A stretch of 5,188 bases of DNA from Nocardioides sp. (GTDB lineage Bacteria > Actinomycetota > Actinomycetes > Propionibacteriales > Nocardioidaceae), in NCBI GenBank assembly GCA_003519585.1, contig DOWL01000001.1, positions 9,279-14,466 of the forward strand, read 5' to 3'. Under the pieces are notes generated by a model, which searched no databases, had not been told where the DNA came from, and saw nothing but the letters and a program-made list of their open reading frames with translations. Shown here piece after piece: positions 1-4,482 of the stretch. A program made the position numbers and the translations under genes. Within the stretch, counting starts at the first letter, position 1. Each line of letters opens with the position of its first letter.

Positions 1-109
1 CGAGCCAGGCGCCGGCGAGCGCCAGCGAGCGTCGCCGCGGGCTCGGGGCCGAAACTCGCCGGGGTATCCAATATTCGATCGCGGCTGTCGGCGGCCCGCC
101 CTAGCCTCG
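1..109. other. Upstream region of the GNAT gene, no assignable gene
   Basis: No gene can be supported here. The GNAT frame is open to the window edge, but it holds no ATG, GTG or TTG upstream of 110 and translates to low-complexity Arg/Pro/Gly-rich sequence. On the minus strand a frame beginning at a TTG near position 72 runs open through the left edge for about 23 codons with GC-rich third positions, so a divergent gene entering from the left is possible but not shown. The stretch 65-80 is a small AT-rich island in a GC-rich context and would suit a divergent promoter. A TANNNT hexamer (TAGCCT, 102-107) lies just before the GNAT start. Confidence 0.3.
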
Positions 110-1126
110 ATGTTCGTGGACATCAGGGAGCTAGGTGCCGAGGCGCTCGCCGACGACGCGGTGATGCGCGACTTCTACGACGTCTCGCGCCGTGCGGAGC
201 TGCTCGGTCGCGAGCAGGCACCGTTCTGGGGCTTCGATGAGTTCGTCGGAGCCTTCCGTTCCGAGGACAGCGGCGAGCGCCAGCAGCTGTTCGCGGCCTA
301 CGACGGTGACCGGATGGTCTCGGCCGCCGTGCTGTGGTCGTTCCTGCTCGACAACACCGAGAAGGCGTTCTTCAGCCTCGACGTCGACGTGCCCGACCGG
401 CGTCGTGGCATCGGCCGCGCGATGCTCGAGGTGATGGAGCGGGTCGCCCGCGACGACAACCGGCGGCTGCTGCTCACCGACAGCAAGCTGCCGTACGACG
501 ACCGGGACAACCACGGGTACCGCCAGTTCGCCACCGCGTGCGGCTACGAGCTCGCCAACTACGAGGTCGTGCGCCATCTCCCTCTGCCCGTGCCGGACGA
601 GCAGATCCAGGCCTGGATCGACGAGGCCGCGCCCCGGCATCCCGGCTACACGATCGAGACCTTCGTGCACGACGTACCCGCCGATCTCGTCGAATCGCTG
701 TGCGTGCTGCTCGGACAGCTCGCCGTGGACGCCCCGACCGGCACCGTCGACTTCGAGGAGGAGACGATGACGCCCGAGCGGTTCGCCGAGATGCTCGACA
801 CCGTCAAGGCGATGAACCGCGCCCGCTACGAGACCGTCGCGCTGACCCCCGACCGCCAGGTGGTCGCCCAGTCGACGCTGTCCGTGCCGCTGGGCGAGAG
901 CACCACCGTCTACCAATGGGGCACCTTCGTGCACCGCGAACACCGCGGCCACCAGCTCGGTCTGGCCACCAAGGCCGTCAATCTCCGCGCCGTCCAGTCC
1001 TACCGCGACGACCTGACGCTGATCACCACCCAGAACGCCGAGACCAACGACTACATGGTCTCGATCAACGAGCGGATGGGCTTTCGCCCCGTCGAGGTCT
1101 CCGCGGAGTTCGCCAAGAGGTGGTAG
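110..1126 (+). CDS. Tandem-domain GNAT family N-acetyltransferase
   Basis: The 338-residue protein carries two GNAT folds. The first (about residues 1-155) has the acetyl-CoA pyrophosphate-binding motif A as RRRGIGRA (97-104), followed by GYRQFATACGYEL, the usual late strand-helix. The second (about 180-338) has the equivalent motif RGHQLGLA (279-286) and ends with an Asn-rich TQNAETNDYM...INERMGF segment typical of GNAT C-termini. Tandem GNAT proteins of this size are common in actinobacteria and include the mycothiol synthase relatives, but nothing seen identifies the acceptor substrate. It is probably cytosolic, with no signal peptide or membrane segment. ATG at 110 is the first usable start. 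No Shine-Dalgarno is visible, and the GTG at 116 lies 8 nt after the TAGCCT hexamer, so it is an alternative leaderless start. The gene converges on pxpC with a 12-bp gap and no terminator between them. Confidence 0.9.
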   Translation: MFVDIRELGAEALADDAVMRDFYDVSRRAELLGREQAPFWGFDEFVGAFRSEDSGERQQLFAAYDGDRMVSAAVLWSFLLDNTEKAFFSLDVDVPDRRRGIGRAMLEVMERVARDDNRRLLLTDSKLPYDDRDNHGYRQFATACGYELANYEVVRHLPLPVPDEQIQAWIDEAAPRHPGYTIETFVHDVPADLVESLCVLLGQLAVDAPTGTVDFEEETMTPERFAEMLDTVKAMNRARYETVALTPDRQVVAQSTLSVPLGESTTVYQWGTFVHREHRGHQLGLATKAVNLRAVQSYRDDLTLITTQNAETNDYMVSINERMGFRPVEVSAEFAKRW

Positions 1127-1138
1127 CTGTGGCATCTC

Positions 1139-1984
1139 TCAGCCAGCCCGGACGAACCGCAACTCCTCCCCCGGTCGCACCTGCCCGCACCACCACAGAT
1201 CGCGGGGATCGACGACCGCCAGCACGGGGTAGCCGCCGGTCGGCGGATGGTCCGCCAAGAACACCACGGGCTGACCGTCTGGAGGCACCTGGACGGCACC
1301 CAGCACCATCCCCTCGCTCGGCAGCTCGTCGTCACGTGCGCGCCGCGGGGCCGCCCCCTCGAGCCGCAGTCCGACGCGGTTGGAGTCGGTGCCCACGCGG
1401 TACGGCGCGGAGCAGAGCCGGTCGAGGGCGTCCTTGGTGAACCAGTCGGCCCGCGGCCCTCGTACGACGCGCAGCGGGCCGGGCATCGGCGGCCGCGGGG
1501 TGTCGAGCGCGGCTGGCGGCCCGGCGGGGTGCCCCACCGGCAGCTCGGTCCCGGTAGCGACGAGCGGCGGTCCCACCCAGGCGAGCGTGTCGGTCGCACG
1601 GGAGCCGAGCACCGGAGCGACGTCGATGCCGCCGGCGACCGCCAGGTAGCTCCGGACCCCGGTGCGCGGCGTACCCAGCCGCAACCGGCCGCCGGGCGGT
1701 AGCCACTCGGCGCGCCCGTGGCCACGGGGCGCGGCGTCGATGTGGACCGGTGCCGGGGCGCCGGTGAGGGCGACCCAACACCCGGCGTCCGAGGTCAGCT
1801 CGAGGCCGCCGCCGGTGACCTCGAGAAGGGCGGCGTCCGGCCCGTTGCCGACCAGGCGGTTGGCCAACTCCGCGGCCGGGCGGTCCAGTGGCCCGGCGCG
1901 GGGGACGCCGAGATGCGCCAGCCCGACCCGGCCACGGTCCTGGATCGTGGTCAGCGGGCCTGCCTGTTCGACCGTGAGGGTCAT
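1139..1984 (-). CDS. pxpC: 5-oxoprolinase subunit C (biotin-dependent carboxyltransferase/KipA family)
   Basis: This is the third subunit of the prokaryotic ATP-dependent 5-oxoprolinase, which opens pyroglutamate to L-glutamate; PxpB and PxpC act together with PxpA. The 281-residue product has the family hallmarks in order: TIQDRGR (13-19), GVPRAGPLD (26-34), LLEVTGGGLEL (53-63), RSYLAVAGGID (111-121), LGSRATDT (126-133), a DSNRVGLRLEG segment (200-210), SEGMVLGAVQVPPDG (223-237) and PTGGYPVLA (248-256). It is slightly shorter than enterobacterial PxpC (about 310). The frame is open upstream to 2116, but the homologous part begins at MTLTVEQAG, so ATG at 1984 is chosen. This ATG overlaps the pxpB stop as ATGA. 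GGGTGAGG, about 11 nt upstream inside pxpB, is a reasonable Shine-Dalgarno, so translational coupling is likely. The 3' end converges on the GNAT gene. Confidence 0.94.
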   Translation of the reverse strand: MTLTVEQAGPLTTIQDRGRVGLAHLGVPRAGPLDRPAAELANRLVGNGPDAALLEVTGGGLELTSDAGCWVALTGAPAPVHIDAAPRGHGRAEWLPPGGRLRLGTPRTGVRSYLAVAGGIDVAPVLGSRATDTLAWVGPPLVATGTELPVGHPAGPPAALDTPRPPMPGPLRVVRGPRADWFTKDALDRLCSAPYRVGTDSNRVGLRLEGAAPRRARDDELPSEGMVLGAVQVPPDGQPVVFLADHPPTGGYPVLAVVDPRDLWWCGQVRPGEELRFVRAG

Positions 1985-2631
1985 CCGGCGACGAACCTCA
2001 CCCGGGTGCCCGGGGCGAGCAGTGCGGGAGGGCTGCGATCGGGATCCCACAGCGGCGCGTCCGTGCGCCCCAGCAGCCGCCAGCCACCGGGTGAGGCGGT
2101 GGGATAGACGCCGCACCAGCTGCCCGCGAGCGCGACCGATCCGGCCGGCACCCGAGCGCGCGGGCGCTCGAGCCGCGGGACGGCGTACTCCTCGGCGAGC
2201 CCGGCCAGATAGGCGAACCCCGGTGCAAAGCCGCCGAACGCCGAGACGAACTCGATGGCGCCGTGCCGGGCAACCACCCCGGCGACGTCGGTCTCCCAGC
2301 GCTCCGCGACGAAGGCCAGGTCCGCCCCGTCGTAGGCCACCGGCACCTCCACCAGCGGACCCGGCTCCGGCTCGTCGTCGGGGCTCCAGCGCCCGAGCAG
2401 CGAGGCGAGTCCGTCCAGGTCAGGTACGCCGTCGAAGAGCACGGTCCGAGCCCCGGGAACCACTTCTAGGGCCGGCGTCCGCACCGCTCGCGCGTAGGCG
2501 GCGAGGGACCGTGCCTGGGCGCTGTCGGCGACCTCGACCAGCACGGCATCGGCGCCGACCCGACGCAGCGAGAGCGGTTCCACGGGATCAGTGTGACCCG
2601 GGCCGAGACGCCGGTCGTCGGCTGCGTACAT
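1981..2631 (-). CDS. pxpB: 5-oxoprolinase subunit B (KipI/allophanate hydrolase subunit 1 family)
   Basis: The 216-residue product is the PxpB/KipI partner of PxpC in the 5-oxoprolinase complex. Visible family signatures are LRRVGADAVLVEV near the N-terminus (22-34), FGGFAPGFAYLAGL (132-145), a VPRLERPRARVPAGSVALAG segment (151-170) and GVYPTASPGGWRLLGRT (174-190), in the usual order and at the usual length. The ATG at 2631 is the upstream start. The first 16 residues are not family-like, and a GTG at 2583 (giving VEPLSLRRVG) is a credible alternative. The ATG is preceded by GGTGA at a 9-nt distance, within a small inverted repeat. On the same strand pxpA lies upstream across more than 1.1 kb of repeats, so pxpBC may have their own transcript. 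No convincing -35/-10 pair was found in 2632-2757. Confidence 0.93.
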   Translation of the reverse strand: MYAADDRRLGPGHTDPVEPLSLRRVGADAVLVEVADSAQARSLAAYARAVRTPALEVVPGARTVLFDGVPDLDGLASLLGRWSPDDEPEPGPLVEVPVAYDGADLAFVAERWETDVAGVVARHGAIEFVSAFGGFAPGFAYLAGLAEEYAVPRLERPRARVPAGSVALAGSWCGVYPTASPGGWRLLGRTDAPLWDPDRSPPALLAPGTRVRFVAG

Positions 2632-2649
2632 CTCGGCAGTTCACCGAGA
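2631..2649 (-). promoter_or_regulatory. Inverted repeat overlapping the pxpB start codon
   Basis: TCTCGG (2631-2636) and CCGAGA (2644-2649) form a perfect 6-bp inverted repeat with a 7-nt spacer. Its arm ends on the A of the proposed pxpB ATG, and the GGTGA that could act as ribosome binding site lies in the arm and loop. In the mRNA this would partly hide the start region, so a translational switch or an operator are both possible. Alternatively it is a chance repeat, and translation starts at the GTG at 2583. Confidence 0.35.
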
Positions 2650-2707
2650 GATCGGCCACAGTTCGCCGGACCGGTTTGCGATCAGACACCCGGGTTGTCC
2701 AGAGTGA

Positions 2708-2719
2708 GCCGTGCACGGC
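2708..2719. promoter_or_regulatory. Perfect 12-bp palindrome upstream of pxpB
   Basis: GCCGTGCACGGC is a perfect palindrome about 80 bp before the proposed pxpB start, in the 126-bp gap between the repeat array and pxpB. A shorter palindrome, ACCCGGGT, lies at 2688-2695. Such sites could bind a dimeric regulator. Short GC-rich palindromes also arise by chance in this base composition, so the call is weak. Confidence 0.25.
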
Positions 2720-2759
2720 AGCGCCCGACCCCACCGTCGACGCAGCAGCCGCAATAGGT

Positions 2760-2955
2760 GAAGGCCCCTCCGCTTGGTATGAGCAAGCGGAGGGGCCTTC
2801 GGCGTGAGGCGGAAATGGTGACGCCCACCTCGACCAGACCGGCTCTCCGACCCCGCCGCCCCCGTCACCGGGCCGACGCCGCGAGTTGCCTCGCGGTGTG
2901 GGTCTTCGCTCCTGTCCGGCCCCGATCTCCCACCAGCAAGCTGGCGGGCGACCGG
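2760..2955 (-). repeat. Structured repeat unit A (third in minus-strand order), candidate RNA element
   Basis: This is the unit nearest pxpB. In minus-strand order, given in plus coordinates, it contains five hairpins. H1 pairs 2922-2927 with 2950-2955, has one mismatch, then pairs 2929-2936 with 2941-2948, capped by CUUG. H2 pairs 2879-2885 with 2890-2896, capped by GCAA. H3 pairs 2861-2864 with 2869-2872, capped by GUGA. H4 pairs 2806-2812 with 2825-2831. H5 is a perfect 15-bp stem, 2761-2775 with 2785-2799, loop GCUCAUACC. On the minus strand every H1-H5 position listed is Watson-Crick or G-U, except the single internal mismatch in H1. No U-run follows H5, so it is not a classical terminator. 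The function is unknown. Confidence 0.7.
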
Positions 2956-2961
2956 AGTTGT

Positions 2962-3306
2962 GAAGGTCGCCTGGTGGTATGAGCACCAAGTGGCCTTCGG
3001 ATCGAGGTGGTGTGGTGACGTCCACCTCACCGATCAACGCTCCTCGGCTCCCGCCGTCCCCGTCACCGGGCCAGCTCCGCGAGTTGCCTCGCGGTGTGGA
3101 GCTCTGTCTGCTGATCGGGTCCTGCATCGCCTCCGGCGGACCGGCTGCGACCCAGGTCCCGTGCCACCTCCGGCGAACCGGTGGTGATCCGGGGTTCCCG
3201 AGTCCCCCCACGGCAGAACCGTCGGAAGAATCGAGACCCGCGCCCCGTCCGGCGAGCCGGCCGGGACTCGGTCCCCACTCGTGGGCCGGCAAGCCGACCC
3301 AAGTGG
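2962..3306 (-). repeat. Structured repeat unit B (second in order), enlarged copy
   Basis: This unit has the same hairpin order as unit A, and its H5 loop starts exactly 200 bp from that of unit A. H1 pairs 3275-3279 with 3302-3306, then 3282-3289 with 3294-3301 around a CUUG cap, with a 2-nt bulge. H2 (3077-3083 with 3088-3094, GCAA cap) and H3 (3059-3062 with 3067-3070, GUGA cap) are identical to unit A. H4 is a perfect 7-bp stem (3004-3010 with 3022-3028). H5 is 2963-2975 with 2985-2997, loop GCUCAUACC, with one G-U and two mismatches on the minus strand. The H1 stem shares little sequence with that of unit A yet keeps 13 pairs. About 155 extra bases separate H2 from H1 and hold a short sub-repeat. 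Confidence 0.68.
3131..3260. repeat. Sub-repeat TCCGGCGRRCCGG, three copies inside unit B
   Basis: Near-identical 13-mers of the form TCCGGCG(G/A)(A/G)CCGG occur at 3132-3144, 3169-3181 and 3248-3260. They lie in the extra ~155 bp that unit B has between its H2 and H1 hairpins and that units A and C lack. The spacings are 37 and 79 bp, so this is not a regular tandem array. The insertion may have grown by local duplication. No open frame or known element was recognised in it. Confidence 0.5.
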
Positions 3307-3315
3307 AAGCAAGGT

Positions 3316-3520
3316 GAGGGCCTCTCGATGGTATGAGCACCAAGAGGCCCTCGGGCGAGGAGGCTGGGTGACGCCCCCCTCGATCTGACCGGTTCTCCGA
3401 CCCCGTCGACCCCGTCACCGGGCCGACGCCGCGAGTTGCCTCGTGGTGTGGATCCTTGCTCCTGCCTGATCCCCGATCTCCCTGTGGTGCTGCCCTGCGG
3501 CTTTCCCGCTGGTGGATCGG
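3316..3520 (-). repeat. Structured repeat unit C (first in order), most diverged copy
   Basis: This is the unit nearest pxpA. H5 pairs 3316-3329 with 3339-3352 around the invariant GCUCAUACC loop; its two imperfect positions are both G-U on the minus strand. H4 pairs 3357-3363 with 3375-3381, also with its odd pair as G-U on that strand. H3 (3411-3414 with 3419-3422, GUGA cap) is identical to the other units. H2 (3429-3435 with 3440-3446, GCAA cap) has one mismatch on the minus strand. The outer H1 arms CCGATC (3473-3478) and GATCGG (3515-3520) pair perfectly. The inner CUUG hairpin is replaced by a longer loop containing a GCGG/CCGC stem. The order and the H5-to-H3 spacing match units A and B within a few bases. 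Confidence 0.65.
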
Positions 3521-3570
3521 TGGGAGAGTTCTATGCCCTGGCTCGGAGGCTGCGCAAGGGGTTCTTCGGA

Positions 3571-3588
3571 GAAACTTTTACATTCTTC
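3571..3588. other. Local AT-rich tract
   Basis: The stretch from 3571 to about 3588 is clearly AT-rich in an otherwise GC-rich window and contains a run of four T. It sits directly beside the TCCACA cluster. TACATT (3579-3584) fits a TANNNT -10 on the plus strand, but no -35 or gene follows it. It could be a promoter, an easily melted segment or plain drift in noncoding DNA. Confidence 0.35.
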
Positions 3589-3589
3589 G

Positions 3590-3686
3590 GGTCCCACAGA
3601 TTGCTCCACAGGACTGACGTTCACGTCCACAGATTCGCGCCGTTCTCCACAGTTCTCCACATGTGGATTCCACCGGTTGTGGAGGA
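3590..3686. promoter_or_regulatory. Cluster of DnaA-box-like TCCACA motifs
   Basis: Six TCCACA cores occur in 85 bp, embedded in 9-mers at 3602-3610 (TGCTCCACA), 3623-3631 (ACGTCCACA), 3643-3651 and 3653-3661 (both TTCTCCACA), and in inverse orientation at 3662-3670 and 3678-3686. A weaker GGTCCCACA is at 3590-3598. The right ends of the four same-strand sites lie 21, 20 and 10 bp apart, close to whole helical turns. The two central sites meet head-on as the palindrome TCCACATGTGGA (3656-3667). The known actinobacterial DnaA box is close to TTGTCCACA, so several sites differ from it by one or two bases. The neighbours are not dnaA or dnaN, so this is unlikely to be the chromosomal origin. A DnaA-binding regulatory or titration site, or sites for another protein, are the options. 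Confidence 0.5.
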
Positions 3687-3701
3687 GATTCGAGCCGACG
3701 A

Positions 3702-3713
3702 TCCGGCGCCGGA
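3702..3713. other. Perfect 12-bp palindrome downstream of pxpA
   Basis: TCCGGCGCCGGA is a perfect palindrome about 50 bp past the pxpA stop in pxpA's reading direction. With its flanks it could form a short GC-rich hairpin in the transcript (GGCG pairing with CGCC). No U-tract follows, so a terminator role is only a guess; actinobacterial terminators often lack a U-tract. Confidence 0.25.
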
Positions 3714-3724
3714 CGCCGCTGTTT

Positions 3725-3764
3725 TCAGCCGATCTCAGCCGATCTCAGCCGATCTCAGCCGAGC
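3725..3764. repeat. 10-bp tandem repeat (TCAGCCGATC), four copies
   Basis: Three perfect copies of TCAGCCGATC and a fourth with one change (TCAGCCGAGC) run head to tail. A partial fifth begins at 3765 and supplies the pxpA stop codon (TCA, read as TGA on the minus strand). The unit length is one helical turn. Every unit contains TGA on the minus strand. The repeat therefore starts exactly where pxpA ends and may have arisen by slippage from the pxpA tail. Confidence 0.85.
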
Positions 3765-4451
3765 TCAGAGGCCGCGCAACGACCAACCCGCGGCTTCGAG
3801 AGCCTGGCGTACGGCGCGCGCGTGGTCCACCGCGCCAGGACTGTCGCCGTGCAAGCAGAGAGAGTCGACGCTGGCCGCCAACGCCAACGCCTGAGCCGCG
3901 ATCGTCGCGACGTCATCGACGAGCGCTCCCGGGCGGCCGCGCGGCACCAGCCGCCCGTCCGCGGCATACCCACGGTCGGGAAAGCCCTCGTGCCACACCA
4001 CCCGCCCAGCCACTTCCGCGGCCCGCAGGAACGCTCCGGGCATGCCCAGCACCGGCAGCGAGCCGGAGCCGTCCAGCACCGCGGCCGCCTGCTCCTCGTC
4101 GTCGATGACCCGGTGGTACAGCGCGCCGTGCGGTTTGACGTAGCGCACCGCCGTACCGGCCCTCGAGGCGATCGCCGATAGCACTCCGACCTGGTCGGAC
4201 ACCTGCTCACGGAGCAGTTCGAACGGCACGTCGCGGGCCACGCGGCCGAAGTTCTCCCGGTCGTCGTAGGACACCTGGGCCCCGATCGATACGCGCAGCT
4301 CGGCGGCTCGCTCGCACACGCTGCGCATGATGGCGGCACTGCCGGCGTGGTAGCCGCAGGCCACGTTGGCGCTGGTCACGACGGTCAGCAGAGCCTCGTC
4401 GTCGGTGACCTCCTCGCCGAGATCGGCGTTGAGATCGAGGTACCCGTCCAC
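3765..4451 (-). CDS. pxpA: 5-oxoprolinase subunit A (LamB/YcsF family)
   Basis: PxpA is the LamB/YcsF-family subunit of the bacterial 5-oxoprolinase and works with PxpBC to convert 5-oxoproline plus ATP to glutamate. The 228-residue product has the family signatures in order: DLNADLGE (6-13), SANVACGYHAG (27-37), IGAQVSYDD (56-64), VKPHGALYH (105-113), an EGFPDRGYAADGRLVPR segment (155-171) and CLHGDSPGAV (199-208). It is a little shorter than E. coli PxpA (about 244-250), mostly at the C-terminus. The GTG at 4451 is the only plausible start, because an in-frame TAG lies 9 nt upstream and DLNADLGE is always N-terminal. No ribosome binding site precedes it, but TAGTTT sits 6 nt before the GTG, as expected of a leaderless transcript. 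pxpBC follow only after 1.1 kb of repeats. Confidence 0.95.
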   Translation of the reverse strand: MDGYLDLNADLGEEVTDDEALLTVVTSANVACGYHAGSAAIMRSVCERAAELRVSIGAQVSYDDRENFGRVARDVPFELLREQVSDQVGVLSAIASRAGTAVRYVKPHGALYHRVIDDEEQAAAVLDGSGSLPVLGMPGAFLRAAEVAGRVVWHEGFPDRGYAADGRLVPRGRPGALVDDVATIAAQALALAASVDSLCLHGDSPGAVDHARAVRQALEAAGWSLRGL

Positions 4452-4482
4452 CCCGCCAAACTACGGCGATACGTTTGCGCGC
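4452..4482. promoter_or_regulatory. Divergent pxpA/ptrB promoter region, both probably leaderless
   Basis: Only 31 bp separate the two divergent start codons. On the minus strand TAGTTT (4463-4458) is followed by 6 nt and the pxpA GTG. On the plus strand TACGTT (4470-4475) is followed by 7 nt and the ptrB ATG. Both hexamers fit the actinobacterial TANNNT -10, at the distance where transcription starts on the first base of the start codon. Neither gene has a Shine-Dalgarno site or room for one. CAAAC (4457-4461) and GTTTG (4473-4477) form a dyad that covers both hexamers, so one regulator could control both directions. No clear -35 is seen; it would fall inside the opposite gene. Confidence 0.6.

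Noticed and set aside
131..1135. 334-residue frame antisense to the GNAT gene
   Set aside because: An almost exact antisense mirror of a gene with two recognisable GNAT domains; no domain of its own.
334..1440. Long plus-strand frame overlapping the GNAT gene and the pxpC end
   Set aside because: Arg/Pro-rich translation in a shifted frame of two clearly homologous genes; a typical GC-rich shadow.
2761..2799. Simple intrinsic terminator at the perfect 15-bp hairpin
   Set aside because: No U-run on either strand, it lies inside the pxp set, and the same loop recurs in two other units, so a shared structural role fits better than termination alone.
1662..2807. 381-residue plus-strand frame antisense to pxpC and pxpB
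   Set aside because: Low-complexity Arg/Pro/Ala translation opposite two convincing genes.
2778..3369. Plus-strand ATG AGC in each H5 loop, giving short peptides starting MS(T)K
   Set aside because: The three frames have unrelated lengths and sequences after a few residues, one ending after 12 codons. Structure on the minus strand explains the loop conservation better than a repeated start codon.
2588..3418. 276-residue minus-strand open frame across the repeat array
   Set aside because: It spans the repeats, but unit A is read in a different frame from units B and C (200-bp offset), so the repeat is conserved as nucleotides and not as protein. The translation is low-complexity and matches no family I know.
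2760..3520. CRISPR array
   Set aside because: The units are about 200-350 bp long with internal hairpins, there are no short identical repeats separated by uniform spacers, and no cas gene is present.
3415..3660. 81-residue minus-strand open frame starting beside the TCCACA cluster
   Set aside because: Its C-terminal part is repeat unit C and its start lies in the motif cluster. No domain is visible and there is no ribosome site, so it is best explained by chance in GC-rich DNA.
3590..3764. Chromosomal replication origin
   Set aside because: Box-like sites and an AT-rich tract are present, but dnaA and dnaN are not adjacent and most boxes deviate from TTGTCCACA. Kept only as a possible DnaA-binding cluster.
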